The notes: generated by a model from the letters alone, not told the origin. A stretch of 64,000 nt of DNA from Bacteroides intestinalis (GCF_003464595.1 NZ_QRZF01000010.1:117102-181101); one strand, 5' to 3'; shown: positions 47,501 to 57,157, counted from the first letter of the stretch. Numbers and translations are program-made.

Positions 47501-49242
47501 TTGAAGCCGACAGTACCAATCTTAAGTTTATAGAACACTACATGAGTAGTATTACACCGGAATTTAACGGACGAGCCAGTGGCAACGTGCATTTCTATGG
47601 TAAATTCAAAGGGCTTACAATGGAAGGGCGCGTACTTGGCGATGCTTCCATGAAGGTCGATGTATTGAACACCACTTTCTTCATTAAAGACAGTATTCTC
47701 ATAGAGCCGAACGGGCTGACTTTCCATAATAACCGTATTCTCGACCCACAGGGTAACCAAGGGCATGTAAACGGTTATCTGCACTATGAACACTTCAAGA
47801 ATCTGGAATATCGTTTTCAGTTTGACATAAATAATATGCTGGTGATGAATACAAAGGAATCACTGGATTTTCCTTTCTATGGTACGGTCTACGGAACTGG
47901 CAACGCTCAGATCGCAGGTAATGCGCGAGATGGCGTAAGTATTGATGTAGCTATGACTACAGACCGAAACACGAATTTTGTTTATATAAAAGATAATGTA
48001 TCTTCGGCAGCCAATACCCAATTCATCAAGTTTATAGATAAGACACCCCGTCGTGCTGTGCTGGACTCCATCAATTTGACCTCTGATTATGAGCTGGCAC
48101 AACAAGAGATACAAGAAGAAGAAGAAAGTCATACCGATATCCGCCTCAATCTGCTTGTAGAAGCTACCCCGAATGCAACCATGAAGATTGTTATGGACCC
48201 CATCGCAGGCGACTACATCAGTGGACGAGGTTCCGGAAATATCCGCACAGAATTTTACAACAAAGCCGATGATGTAAAAATGTTCGGTAGTTATCGCATC
48301 AGTCAGGGAGTTTATAAATTCAGTTTGCAAGAGGTGATACGCAAGGACTTTACCATCAAAGATGGAAGCACTATCAGTTTCAACGGTCCTCCGTTGGATG
48401 CCACCATGGATATCCAAGCAAACTATATGGTGAATTCCGCATCATTGAATGACTTGGTACCCAATGCAAGCAGCTATGGAATCCCTACGAATATCCGGGT
48501 AAACTGTACCATGAATCTCACAGGTCAACTCACTTCCCCGGACATTAAGCTGGGACTGGAGGTGCCTAATGAACGGGATGAAGTGCAAGCCCTTATCCGT
48601 AACTACATTTCAACGGACGAACAAATGAATATGCAGATTCTCTATCTGCTGGGTATCGGCAAATTCTATACACCCGAAAATGTAGATGCCACCCAAAACT
48701 CGAATATGATGACTTCTGTGCTTTCATCCACCCTTTCGGGACAACTAAATAATGCACTTTCCAACATTATTAATAGTAACAACTGGAATATAGGTACCAA
48801 CCTCAGCACCGGAGAAAAAGGCTGGACGGATATGGAATTCGAAGGAATGCTATCGGGGCAATTACTGAACAATCGTCTGCTTATCAATGGTAACTTCGGA
48901 TACCGAGACAATCCGATGGCAAATACAAACTTTGTAGGTGACTTTGAAGCAGAATGGCTTGTGAACCGTAGCGGAGATATTCGCCTGAAAGCGTATAATG
49001 AGACGAACGACCGCTATTACACAAGGACCAATCTGACAACGCAAGGCATCGGTATCATTTTCAAGAAGGACTTCAACCGATGGAAAGAACTAATGTTCTG
49101 GAATAAGTGGAGGTTGAAAAGACTGAGACGGGAAATGGAACAAAAGGAAGCGGAAAAGAACACCGAAGAACAAACCGAAGAAACTGAAACCACTGCTACC
49201 CAGGCGGCAGCAAAAGCAAAAGAAAAGAGAGGGGGAAGTTAA
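44581..49242 (+). CDS. tamB: Translocation and assembly module protein TamB (DUF490)
   Basis: A giant exported protein (about 1,550 residues) that spans the periplasm as a lipid/protein bridge in outer-membrane biogenesis. An N-terminal signal anchor (VRWVLGIILSLYIGTILLL) is followed by a long run of repetitive beta-strands, and the C-terminus holds the DUF490 domain (FEGMLSGQLLNNRLLINGN). A Glu/Thr/Ala-rich tail ends it. The start is uncertain: no ATG precedes the anchor. I use the GTG at 44581; TTG codons at 44539, 44620 and 44623 are alternatives. A -7-like TATTTTTG at 44615 would require a start further downstream. It is convergent with ppx, overlapping by 4 bases. Confidence 0.9.
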   Translation: MIKVGLITYYFIFLLANSNKPPIRKLKKTVRWVLGIILSLYIGTILLLNIPYVQRQISVLVANELANVLGTELTIGRINMGLLNRIIIDDLLLNDQSDKEMLKISRLSAKFDILPLFKGKISISNVQLFGFNINLEKKTPEDIPNFQFVLDAFASKDTIKKESNLDIRINSLLIRRGKLSYNVLSAEETPGKFNAQHIQLRNIIANISLKALQNDSINAAIKRLSIEEENSGFELKRLSLKVVANDQKMNIENFAIDLPNTSLAMDTIRMEYDSLGAFGNFANDVHFSFRILPSDIVLRDLAAFVPAFSPFKEKLQIAVETNGTINQLNCPHLSITGGPHFRLRGDVSFQDLSRPQDAFVFGNLSNLYADPEGVAFFVRNLSKNYEGVPPILQRLGTISFHGEVSGYFTDIVTYGLVHTDIGSIKTDLKISSDKEKGYFAYSGAVKTEELELGNMLDNEKLGKVTFNLDIEGNHYDNQYPSIVMKGLIASIDYSDYNYENITLDGEYKQGGFNGKVALDDENGSILLNGNINTVSRIPTFNFHASIRNVRPHELHLTPKYEDTELSVQLTADFTGGSIDEMNGEINIDSLQFTAPNKEYFLDNLKIAASQRDSSHKQLTVTSNFLNASIEGDYSYRTLPASAMNIMRKYIPALILPDKKPIESENNFHFDVNIFNTDLLSTIFNVPIKIYTHSTLKGYFNDKAQRLRVEGYFPRLRYGDKFIESGMLLCENPGDKIHARLRFNNRKPTGAINIALEVQAKDDLIQTSLNWGNSSSVTYSGKLAATAHFLRAQTEELDNKRSRKAVSALKTVVDVQKTDIILNDTLWEIHPSQVVIDSGKIHINDFYFSHKDRHLRINGVISEEPNDTVRLDLKDINIGYVFDIADLGVNFKGEATGPAYASGILKKPVMYTDLFIRSLGLNDGLLGDANIHGEWHHEVEGIYLDAYIREKDIAKSHVYGYIYPLKPKSALDLQIEADSTNLKFIEHYMSSITPEFNGRASGNVHFYGKFKGLTMEGRVLGDASMKVDVLNTTFFIKDSILIEPNGLTFHNNRILDPQGNQGHVNGYLHYEHFKNLEYRFQFDINNMLVMNTKESLDFPFYGTVYGTGNAQIAGNARDGVSIDVAMTTDRNTNFVYIKDNVSSAANTQFIKFIDKTPRRAVLDSINLTSDYELAQQEIQEEEESHTDIRLNLLVEATPNATMKIVMDPIAGDYISGRGSGNIRTEFYNKADDVKMFGSYRISQGVYKFSLQEVIRKDFTIKDGSTISFNGPPLDATMDIQANYMVNSASLNDLVPNASSYGIPTNIRVNCTMNLTGQLTSPDIKLGLEVPNERDEVQALIRNYISTDEQMNMQILYLLGIGKFYTPENVDATQNSNMMTSVLSSTLSGQLNNALSNIINSNNWNIGTNLSTGEKGWTDMEFEGMLSGQLLNNRLLINGNFGYRDNPMANTNFVGDFEAEWLVNRSGDIRLKAYNETNDRYYTRTNLTTQGIGIIFKKDFNRWKELMFWNKWRLKRLRREMEQKEAEKNTEEQTEETETTATQAAAKAKEKRGGS
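44615..44622 (+). promoter_or_regulatory. Possible -7 element for tamB
   Basis: TATTTTTG matches the consensus, but it lies inside the reading frame of tamB if the start is at or before 44620. It is therefore either fortuitous or points to a later start. Confidence 0.3.
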
Positions 49243-50150
49243 TTTTCCCCTTCTTTATTTTCATACAAACTATCTATAATGCCATCCGCCAATCCAATCA
49301 CCGGAACATGTATATATTCGGAACGTACCACCTTGGCAATAGTCAGAAAGATTTCGGCAGCAGGAACTATAACATCTGCACGGTCAGCTTTCAAACTAAA
49401 TGTATCCATACGCCGTTCAGGTGTCAAAGGCACCAGTTTATCATACAGAGTTTGCAATGAAGTGACGGGTAAACGCAGTTTCTTCTTATCTTTCTTCTCC
49501 GCCAATCGATAGAGCTTATTGATATTGCCACCGGAACCGATGATATTCACCTCTCCCAAACCTTCAGTCAATCGCTCCAGATCATCATGCATTTGTCCCC
49601 ACACCTCCTCGCGGACCGCACCACTAAGCATACGTACCGTACCAATGTTGTAAGACAGGGAATGTTGCAGTTCTCCGTCAACCAGCAGGTTGATCTCAGT
49701 GCTGCCACCACCGACATCTACATAGATATAATTACCTGTACGGTCGGCCATACACTCGATATGGTTGTTGTAGATCATTCTAGCTTCTTCCTGACCGTCA
49801 ATGACTTCAATAGAGATACCGGTATCTTTCAATATCTTCTTGATAATGGATTTCCCATTACGGGCATCCCGCATGGCCGAAGTGGCACAGGCACGGTAAT
49901 CCGTCACATCATAAATCTTCATCAGTTGGCGGAAAGCCTTCATTAACCGGCGTAGCTTTACAGCCTTCGTTTCGGACACTTCACCTAAAGAAAACACATC
50001 GAAACCAAGCCGTAATGGCACACGAAGCAACAAAACTTTTGAGAGACGCTTGTTCAATACAGTCTCGTCCTCTTTTACTTTCTTAATTAAAAGCCGTACG
50101 GCATTAGAGCCTATATCAATGGCGGCATAGCAAGTATGAGTAGTTGGCAT
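49239..50150 (-). CDS. ppx: Exopolyphosphatase / Ppx-GppA family phosphatase
   Basis: A 303-residue single-domain Ppx/GppA phosphatase: phosphate-1 loop AAIDIGSNAVRLLI, catalytic Glu in GQEEARMIYN, and phosphate-2 loop VDVGGGSTEINL. It lacks the C-terminal HD-type domains of the E. coli enzyme, as many short bacterial members do. It follows ppk by 2 bp and probably degrades the polyphosphate that Ppk makes; pppGpp hydrolysis is an alternative. Confidence 0.92.
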   Translation of the reverse strand: MPTTHTCYAAIDIGSNAVRLLIKKVKEDETVLNKRLSKVLLLRVPLRLGFDVFSLGEVSETKAVKLRRLMKAFRQLMKIYDVTDYRACATSAMRDARNGKSIIKKILKDTGISIEVIDGQEEARMIYNNHIECMADRTGNYIYVDVGGGSTEINLLVDGELQHSLSYNIGTVRMLSGAVREEVWGQMHDDLERLTEGLGEVNIIGSGGNINKLYRLAEKKDKKKLRLPVTSLQTLYDKLVPLTPERRMDTFSLKADRADVIVPAAEIFLTIAKVVRSEYIHVPVIGLADGIIDSLYENKEGEN

Positions 50151-50152
50151 TA

Positions 50153-52228
50153 TTAATAATATTTATATAATTCTTCTTGTGAACGGAACGGCTCACCGCT
50201 TCCATCTTCTCCCATCCAGGGACGATTCTCCCCTGTCCCATCTACAACACTTCCCTGGCAAGTATCGCGTAAACCGAAATCTATAACTTTCCACAGGTCT
50301 TCTTTGATCCGGGCATCGTAGACAGGAGTTATCACTTCTATACGATTATCGAGATTGCGGGGCATCCAGTCCGCTGAACCGATAAATGTCTTATTCTCAC
50401 CACCGGCAGCAAAGATGAAGATGCGTGAATGTTCCAGATACCGGTCGATAATACCACTGATATGGATAGTATCACTTATTCCGGGAATCCCCGTTACCAG
50501 AGAACAATTTCCACGCACCAACATATCTACAGGTACTCCGGCAGCCGAGGCTTCATATAGCTTCTTGACAATAGCAGAATCCGTTATATGGTTCACTTTC
50601 ACGCGAATATACGCCGGACGCCCTGATTGCCGGTTCTTTATTTCATCATTAATCAGGCGAATAAAGCGTAGTTTCATTTCATTGGGAGATACCAGTAATT
50701 CTTTGAAATGAACAGGTGAATAAGGCTTCTCTATAAAAGTGAATACAGAATTTACCTCACGTACTACGGAATGGGACGCCGTCATCAGCATATAATCCGT
50801 ATACATGCGTGCATTTCCCTCATGGAAATTTCCTGTACTGATACAAGCAATATCACTTCCCGTCTTCATTCCGATATGGGTTATTTTGGAATGGACTTTC
50901 AGCCCTTCCACCCCAAAAATCACATGAATGCCTGCATCCTGCATCTTTTTGGACCAATCGATATTGGATGCTTCATCAAAACGTGCCAGAAGTTCGATAA
51001 CTACAGTCACCTTCTTACCGTTTCGTGCAGCACAAATCAACGCTTTCACCACTTTAGAGTCTTTTGCCAGACGGTAAAGAGTCGTCTTTATACTCTTGAC
51101 ATCCTTACTAAGAGCCGCCTCCTGAAGTACACGGATATAGTAATCAAAACTATGAAAAGGTACATGGATATATCTGTCCTGCTTCTGAATAAGACGCAGC
51201 AAACTCACATTCTCTTTCAGTTCCGGCTTCAATATGGGAAGCCAGCGCGGATATTTCAAATCGCAACGCCCGCAATCGGGAAAAGCCATCAGGTCTTTAT
51301 GATTATGATAACGCCCTCCGCCAAGTACAGTATCCAACTTATCCAGATTCAGGCGATTCATCACCCTCTTTAGTAAATCCTTTGGCATCTCCGCATCGTA
51401 GATAACCCGCAGGGCATCTCCTTTTTTACGGCTCTTTACCGCCTTCGAAATCTTCTGAAGCGTGCCATTGCGCAGGTCATTATCTATCTCCATTTCAGCA
51501 TCTTTCGTAAACTTGAAAGCATACGCCTCGAAGCAATCGTATTCCATACCGGAGAAAATCATCGGCAAGCAAAAACGGATCACATCATCCAGATACATCA
51601 GATAACTGCGTTCTTCACGATCAGGCAGACGAACGAAACGTCCGCAAACAGAAACCGGAAGCTCTATCAGAGCATAATCGGTACGAGACGGTAACTTCCG
51701 TGTAGCAGATACCTTCCGAGCTTCGGAAACTTGCATTTTTACAGCAAGATAGATATTCTCATCCGTTGCTTCCGTCAGTTGTTTCACGGCAGAAAGCCAA
51801 ACGGGACTGACAAAACCACTGAGCTGACGGCGGAAGAAGTCACTGACGAAAGTTTGTTGTTCTTCATCCAGTTCATTTTCCTTTAGAAGAAAGATGTTCT
51901 CTTCACGCAAGCGGTCGGTCACTTCATGGATAGTCCGTTCATACTCTTTGGCATACCTGTTATTCAGTTTGTTGATTTGCTTGATAAGCTGCTTGGCACG
52001 TTCGCTTTCCGAGCGCAAACTTCTATCCTCACACTCAGCTATGCGACTGAGGGTTGCCATACGTACACGGAAAAATTCATCCAGATTATTCGAGTAAATT
52101 CCAAGAAAGGAAAGTCGCTCAAGTAAAGGAACGTTCGGTTTCATCGCTTCCTGCAAGATACGACGGTTGAAATACATCCAGCTTAAATCACGATCTATAT
52201 GTGAAGCAGAGGCTATTTTCTTATTCAT
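50153..52228 (-). CDS. ppk: Polyphosphate kinase 1
   Basis: Makes inorganic polyphosphate from ATP, membrane-associated. The 691-residue protein has the four PPK1 domains: N-terminal helical domain (DRDLSWMYFNRRILQEA), head domain, and two PLD-like C-terminal domains. Catalytic histidines lie in LKVHSKITHIG and nearby (FHEGNARMYTDY). The phosphate-contacting segments ATLSRIAECEDRSL and KTTLYRLAKDSKV are present. Its start overlaps the glycosyltransferase gene by 8 bases; ppx follows immediately. Length is normal. Confidence 0.96.
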   Translation of the reverse strand: MNKKIASASHIDRDLSWMYFNRRILQEAMKPNVPLLERLSFLGIYSNNLDEFFRVRMATLSRIAECEDRSLRSESERAKQLIKQINKLNNRYAKEYERTIHEVTDRLREENIFLLKENELDEEQQTFVSDFFRRQLSGFVSPVWLSAVKQLTEATDENIYLAVKMQVSEARKVSATRKLPSRTDYALIELPVSVCGRFVRLPDREERSYLMYLDDVIRFCLPMIFSGMEYDCFEAYAFKFTKDAEMEIDNDLRNGTLQKISKAVKSRKKGDALRVIYDAEMPKDLLKRVMNRLNLDKLDTVLGGGRYHNHKDLMAFPDCGRCDLKYPRWLPILKPELKENVSLLRLIQKQDRYIHVPFHSFDYYIRVLQEAALSKDVKSIKTTLYRLAKDSKVVKALICAARNGKKVTVVIELLARFDEASNIDWSKKMQDAGIHVIFGVEGLKVHSKITHIGMKTGSDIACISTGNFHEGNARMYTDYMLMTASHSVVREVNSVFTFIEKPYSPVHFKELLVSPNEMKLRFIRLINDEIKNRQSGRPAYIRVKVNHITDSAIVKKLYEASAAGVPVDMLVRGNCSLVTGIPGISDTIHISGIIDRYLEHSRIFIFAAGGENKTFIGSADWMPRNLDNRIEVITPVYDARIKEDLWKVIDFGLRDTCQGSVVDGTGENRPWMGEDGSGEPFRSQEELYKYY

Positions 52229-53336
52229 ATATCAATTTATAATCATTTATAAAGCCTATTCCTTCTGCTGTTTCTATACAGTTCAGCAACCGCCACTCAC
52301 AACTGCGCACCCAGCTACGGAAATTCTCTTCGGGTTGATACTCACTCCGGGCGAATTCTAACAAACGGTCTACCTCAAAATTATCGGAAATAATACCTGC
52401 TCCGCCGCGTGCCGCATCATAAGCGTTACAATCCTGTTCGATGTGCGCCGGCACCATCAGCAAAGGCTTACCCAGATACATAGCCTCGCAAACGGATTCA
52501 AAACCTGCCGTAGTGGCATACGCCCGGCACCCCGACATATAGCGAAGGAATTTTTCGTCATCCAACTGATGAAATGACAATGTTTCATCCATCCTGCATA
52601 CTTCCGGCTCATCCGGTTTGTCCCAGAAAAAGTGCAAAGGCACTTCAGGGTGCTGCTTATGCCACTGGGAGATACTTTCTCCAAATCCGGCATTAACCAT
52701 ATAGCCATGCACATACTCTCCGAAAGCAGCTTCACAGCAAAGCACTTCGCGCCGCAGCAAAGGCGGTACCACGCGTATATGCGCTTCTTCGTCCGTTTCC
52801 ATCGGACGGAATGAGAGAGCCAGCTTCTCTTTGGCTCCGATACACGTGAGTCGCGTATAAAAACGGAGCATCAGCAGGCTCATGGGATTCTTTTGGGGAA
52901 ATTCAAAATCATGATGCAGGAAAAGATATTGATGGCCGACACTGATCTGCGGTACAGAAGGACGGAAAAAGAGATAAGTCAAGCCTGTCAGCAACTCATA
53001 AAAGTTGATTACGAGATCCGCATCCGTTTCATGGATACGCCGGTGAATATAACAGATGCTACGCAGATAAGCAGGAACCTGCATCAGATTATATGCGATA
53101 CTGCGAGACATACTGACCCGCTTATTGGCAGGCGTAGGCAGAAAGTTCGGACTGAGAAAGCGTTTCACAGGTGCCTGTATGCTGCGGTTGAAGAAACCCG
53201 GCAGGCGACGAGTATTACTCTTCCCCACCAGTACTTCTACTACCTCGTGCCCGTTGCGCCGTAGTATTTCTTCCAGCGTGATGGCTTGCGTCAGATGACC
53301 GCGGCCTTCTCCTTGAACAATAAAAAGAACTTTCAT
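52221..53336 (-). CDS. Glycosyltransferase, MurG/MGD-like family
   Basis: A 371-residue GT-B-type enzyme. It starts with FIVQGEGRGHLTQAITLEEIL, a glycine loop typical of the GT28/MJ1255-like group, and has the nucleotide-sugar binding C-terminal half (TAGFESVCEAMYLGKPLLMVP, as in MurG-like proteins). No signal peptide; probably a cytosolic face-of-membrane enzyme. It overlaps ppk by 8 bases and lies 45 bp downstream of the LpxH-like gene, suggesting a role in envelope lipid glycosylation. Donor and acceptor are unknown. Confidence 0.88.
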   Translation of the reverse strand: MKVLFIVQGEGRGHLTQAITLEEILRRNGHEVVEVLVGKSNTRRLPGFFNRSIQAPVKRFLSPNFLPTPANKRVSMSRSIAYNLMQVPAYLRSICYIHRRIHETDADLVINFYELLTGLTYLFFRPSVPQISVGHQYLFLHHDFEFPQKNPMSLLMLRFYTRLTCIGAKEKLALSFRPMETDEEAHIRVVPPLLRREVLCCEAAFGEYVHGYMVNAGFGESISQWHKQHPEVPLHFFWDKPDEPEVCRMDETLSFHQLDDEKFLRYMSGCRAYATTAGFESVCEAMYLGKPLLMVPAHIEQDCNAYDAARGGAGIISDNFEVDRLLEFARSEYQPEENFRSWVRSCEWRLLNCIETAEGIGFINDYKLIYE

Positions 53337-53381
53337 CTTTATATTTATAATTTAGTAATTTACGATTTATAATTCACGATT

Positions 53382-54167
53382 TTAACTACAGAGGCGCTCT
53401 TCAGGCTTTTCGTTCATCAGCATATCCTCATACCGTAACACTTCCCAATTTCCTTCCTCATCCTCTACGAGTGCCGAAAGAGTTTCCACCCAGTCACCAG
53501 AGTTAAGATAGTGTATATCATCATAATAAGTATTTGCCGGATGATGAATGTGCCCGCAAATAATACCGTCGCATTTACGTGTACGGGCAAACTTCACCAG
53601 TTCCTCCTCAAAATCGGAAATATAAGAAACAGCGGATTTTACTTTTTGTTTAATCGCTTGTGACAAAGAATAATAAGGTTGTCCACGCCGGGCACGATAC
53701 ACATTATAAATACGGTTCAGCCATAATAGAAACGTATATCCCACATCTCCCAACTGTGCCAGCCACTTCATCCGTGTAGTGACAGTATCAAAAATATCTC
53801 CATGCGTCACAAAATAACGCAGGCCGTGACTCTCGTGAATGAAATCCCTTACAATCTTTATATTATAGAATGTCATCGGTGCCAACCCATCCAGGAAATC
53901 ATCGTGGTTGCCACGAACATAGATCACTTCTGTTCCCTGCTTTTCCATCATCTTCATGATAACTTTGAAGAAATCCGTATGCTTTGCCTGCCACTTCCAG
54001 GTGCCGCCTTTGCTCAAGGCCCAGCCGTCGATAATGTCACCATTCAGTATCAATCGCCGGCAGTTGACGGATTTCAGGAAGTTGCTTACTTCAACAGTTT
54101 TTGAGTGAGAGGTACCCAAATGGATATCAGACAACACAATGGTAGAATAAAAAGTACGTAATCTCAT
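53382..54167 (-). CDS. LpxH-like metallophosphoesterase
   Basis: A 261-residue calcineurin-type phosphoesterase with the full metal set: DIHLG, GDIIDGW, GNHDD, HGDIFD and GHIHHP. It resembles UDP-2,3-diacylglucosamine pyrophosphatase (LpxH/LpxG-like), which makes lipid X in lipid A synthesis. I chose the ATG at 54167; the longer frame starts at a TTG. It heads a tight minus-strand cluster (glycosyltransferase, ppk, ppx), divergent from the response-regulator gene. Lipid A assignment is family-level inference. Confidence 0.88.
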   Translation of the reverse strand: MRLRTFYSTIVLSDIHLGTSHSKTVEVSNFLKSVNCRRLILNGDIIDGWALSKGGTWKWQAKHTDFFKVIMKMMEKQGTEVIYVRGNHDDFLDGLAPMTFYNIKIVRDFIHESHGLRYFVTHGDIFDTVTTRMKWLAQLGDVGYTFLLWLNRIYNVYRARRGQPYYSLSQAIKQKVKSAVSYISDFEEELVKFARTRKCDGIICGHIHHPANTYYDDIHYLNSGDWVETLSALVEDEEGNWEVLRYEDMLMNEKPEERLCS

Positions 54168-54268
54168 AGTGTCTGTATTTTTAGTTGCAGGCAAAGGTCA
54201 GTTATTCGTATTACGCCGATATGTAGAAAATATGACAAGTATCTTTCATTTTTTTCGCTGAACTTCCT

Positions 54269-54276
54269 TATCTTTA
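54269..54276 (+). promoter_or_regulatory. -7-like element for the response-regulator operon
   Basis: TATCTTTA, one mismatch from consensus, 22 bp before the ATG at 54298; a TTTC lies near -33. Confidence 0.45.
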
Positions 54277-54297
54277 CCCCTCAAAAGAAACTCTCGT

Positions 54298-55650
54298 ATG
54301 AAAAAGCCCGGAAATATCCTCATTGTCGATGATAACCGCGGTGTGCTCACCGCTGTGCAACTGCTGTTAAAACCCCATTTCGAAAAGATCATCACGCTCA
54401 CTTCACCTGTCACACTTACCTCTGTGTTGCGTGAAGAAACTCCATCGGTGGTGTTACTTGACATGAACTTTACATCAGGCATCAATACCGGAAACGAAGG
54501 ATTATTCTGGTTGCAGGAGATCAAACGCCTTCGTCCCTCCTTGCCTGTGGTTCTTTTCACTGCTTATGGAGATATCGATCTTGCCGTGCGTGGCATTAAA
54601 GAAGGAGCTACGGACTTTATTGTCAAGCCATGGGATAATCAAAAGCTGGTGGAAACCTTACTGAATGCAGCCCAAGCCATTCATAATAAGAATAATGGAA
54701 AAAATGCCTCTCCTGTAACCCCTGCCATGTATTGGGGAGAAAGTCCCATCATGCAGCAACTGCGCTCGCTGGTGGAGAAAGTCGCCATAACCAATGCAAA
54801 TATCCTTATCACCGGAGAAAACGGTACGGGAAAAGAGATGCTGGCACGTGAGATTCATGCACTTTCTTCCCGCCGTACGAAGGAAATGGTTGCCGTAGAC
54901 ATGGGAGCCATCACCGAAAGCCTCTTTGAAAGTGAACTTTTCGGGCATACAAAAGGCTCTTTTACAGACGCATACGCTGACCGTCCCGGTAAGTTCGAAA
55001 CAGCAGACCATAGCACACTGTTTCTCGATGAAATCGGCAATTTACCCTATCACCTGCAAGCCAAACTACTGACCGTATTGCAACGCCGCAGTATTGTCCG
55101 TGTAGGCAGCAACCTGCCTATAGCTGTTGACATCCGTCTGATTTGTGCCACCAACCGCAACCTGAACGAGATGGTACAACGCAATGAATTCCGTGAAGAC
55201 TTGCTTTACCGCATCAATACTATCCATCTTGAAATTCCGCCTTTGCGCGAACGGCCGGAAGACATTCTTCCTCTTGCCGAACGCTTTATAACACGCTTCT
55301 GCAAGCAATATGACAAAGCATTATTACGGCTTTCCGATGCTGCCTGTATCAAATTGAAAACACATCCCTGGTATGGAAATATCCGTGAACTGGAGCATGC
55401 CATAGAGAAAGCAGTCATTATTTGCGACGGCAACGAACTGCCGGCGGAACTGTTCCAGTTGCCTAAGCGTCCCGAAACCTCACGTACCGGAAGCGATGCC
55501 GGTACAGAAGCAGCCACCCTTGAAGAAATGGAACGGAAAATGATACAGAAAGCTCTGGACACCTGTAACGGCAATCTATCCGCTGTTGCCGCACAACTCG
55601 GCATCACCCGGCAGACTCTCTATAACAAAATGAAAAAATTCGGATTATGA
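54298..55650 (+). CDS. Sigma-54-dependent response regulator, NtrC/AtoC family
   Basis: A 450-residue regulator: receiver domain (1-125, phosphoacceptor Asp55 in LLDMNFTSG, Lys110 in IVKPWD), AAA+ domain (about 145-385; Walker A GENGTGKEM at 173-181, Walker B TLFLDEIGNL), and C-terminal Fis-type helix-turn-helix (SAVAAQLGITRQTLYNKMKK). The sigma-54-contact loop, usually GAFTGA, reads GSFTDA (220-225). That variant may still work with Bacteroidota sigma-54. It overlaps the kinase gene by 4 bases and is divergent from the LpxH-like gene. Confidence 0.93.
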   Translation: MKKPGNILIVDDNRGVLTAVQLLLKPHFEKIITLTSPVTLTSVLREETPSVVLLDMNFTSGINTGNEGLFWLQEIKRLRPSLPVVLFTAYGDIDLAVRGIKEGATDFIVKPWDNQKLVETLLNAAQAIHNKNNGKNASPVTPAMYWGESPIMQQLRSLVEKVAITNANILITGENGTGKEMLAREIHALSSRRTKEMVAVDMGAITESLFESELFGHTKGSFTDAYADRPGKFETADHSTLFLDEIGNLPYHLQAKLLTVLQRRSIVRVGSNLPIAVDIRLICATNRNLNEMVQRNEFREDLLYRINTIHLEIPPLRERPEDILPLAERFITRFCKQYDKALLRLSDAACIKLKTHPWYGNIRELEHAIEKAVIICDGNELPAELFQLPKRPETSRTGSDAGTEAATLEEMERKMIQKALDTCNGNLSAVAAQLGITRQTLYNKMKKFGL

Positions 55651-57014
55651 AACATTACTACCGATACATCACCGACCGCTACCTTTTCCGTATCGTCATC
55701 TCTCTCCTGTTGGCGGGAGCTGTCACGGTATCCATTATTTATAAAGACCTTCTATGGATCGTCATCTCTTCCTTGCTGCTGCTGACGAGTCTGCGCTGGC
55801 AATGGAAACTGTATCGTCGGCATACGCAGAAGGTCCTGTTTCTGCTCGATGCCATTGAAAACAACGATGCATCCATCCATTTCTCCGAACACGAAGACAT
55901 TCCGGACAACCGTATTGTAAACCAGGCCCTGAACCGCGTTGCTTCCATATTATATAATGTAAAGAGCGAAACGGCACAACAGGAAAAATATTACGAACTC
56001 ATTCTCGACTGCATCAATACCGGTATCCTGGTACTGAACGATGCAGGTGCTGTTTACCAGAAAAATAACGAAGCCCTCCGCCTGTTAGGCCTGGAAGTCT
56101 TCACCCATGTCAGCCAACTTAGCCGTATTGACGCAAATCTTATGGGACTTTTCGCCCATTGCCGCCCCGGAGACAAGTTGCAAACCCGCCTGTCCAACGA
56201 ACGCGGCACAGTCAACCTCTCCATCCGCGTCTCCGACATAACCATCCGTCAGGAGCATTTCCGCATCCTTGCCCTGAATGATATCAATAACGAACTGGAC
56301 GAAAAGGAAATCGACTCCTGGATACGCCTGACCCGTGTACTGACACATGAAATTATGAATTCCGTCACTCCTATCACTTCACTGAGCGATACATTGCTGA
56401 CGCTGATACAAGGAAGCGAAGAATTAAAAGCGAAAAGTGAATCCATCTCTTCCGACAAAGAAACTGCTGACGAGATCCGCAATGGCCTGCACACCATCAG
56501 CACCACGGGCAAAGGACTTCTCTCTTTTGTAGAAAATTACCGCCGTTTCACCCGTATCCCCAAACCGGAACCTTCTTTGTTCTACGTCAAAGGTTTTATC
56601 AACCGCATGGTGGAACTGGCACGGCATCAATATCCTGATTCCCATATCACTTTCCACTCCCACATCACTCCGGATGATCTTATTCTTTATGCAGATGAGA
56701 ACCTTATCTCACAGGTACTCATCAACTTATTGAAAAATGCCATTCAGGCCATCGAAGCAGCAGAAATTCCGGAAGGCATCATCACCTTACACGCTTATTG
56801 CAATGAAAATGAAGCCGTACTCATCGAAGTATCCAATAACGGTCCTGCCATTCCTTCTGAAGTAGCAGAACACATTTTCATACCTTTCTTCACCACAAAA
56901 GAAGGTGGCAGCGGCATCGGATTGAGCATTTCCCGTCAAATAATGCGCCTGTCAGGTGGCAGCCTTTCCCTACATCCCGGAAAGGAAACCATGTTTGTAC
57001 TAAAATTCAATTAA
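55647..57014 (+). CDS. Sensor histidine kinase
   Basis: A 455-residue kinase partner of the preceding regulator (ATGA start-stop overlap). Two transmembrane helices near the N-terminus (about 14-31 and 34-50) leave almost no periplasmic loop, so signal sensing is likely within the membrane or cytosol. A PAS-like domain (about 110-215) is followed by the H box with phosphoacceptor His234 in RVLTHEIMNSVTP, an N box (QVLINLLKNAIQAIEAAE) and the G boxes (GGSGIGLSISRQIM). The HEIMN motif is of the HPK4-type often paired with NtrC regulators. Signal is unknown. Confidence 0.93.
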   Translation: MKHYYRYITDRYLFRIVISLLLAGAVTVSIIYKDLLWIVISSLLLLTSLRWQWKLYRRHTQKVLFLLDAIENNDASIHFSEHEDIPDNRIVNQALNRVASILYNVKSETAQQEKYYELILDCINTGILVLNDAGAVYQKNNEALRLLGLEVFTHVSQLSRIDANLMGLFAHCRPGDKLQTRLSNERGTVNLSIRVSDITIRQEHFRILALNDINNELDEKEIDSWIRLTRVLTHEIMNSVTPITSLSDTLLTLIQGSEELKAKSESISSDKETADEIRNGLHTISTTGKGLLSFVENYRRFTRIPKPEPSLFYVKGFINRMVELARHQYPDSHITFHSHITPDDLILYADENLISQVLINLLKNAIQAIEAAEIPEGIITLHAYCNENEAVLIEVSNNGPAIPSEVAEHIFIPFFTTKEGGSGIGLSISRQIMRLSGGSLSLHPGKETMFVLKFN

Positions 57015-57157
57015 GAAAATTTGTAATGAAGGATTATATGAAAAGAAAGTAAAATTCAATCTGAACATTTTACACCTTGCAATTGTTTAAAAATAGACGT
57101 AACTTCGCTTTGCGATAACTAAATCCTTGAATAAACAACTTAAATAATACCTAATTT

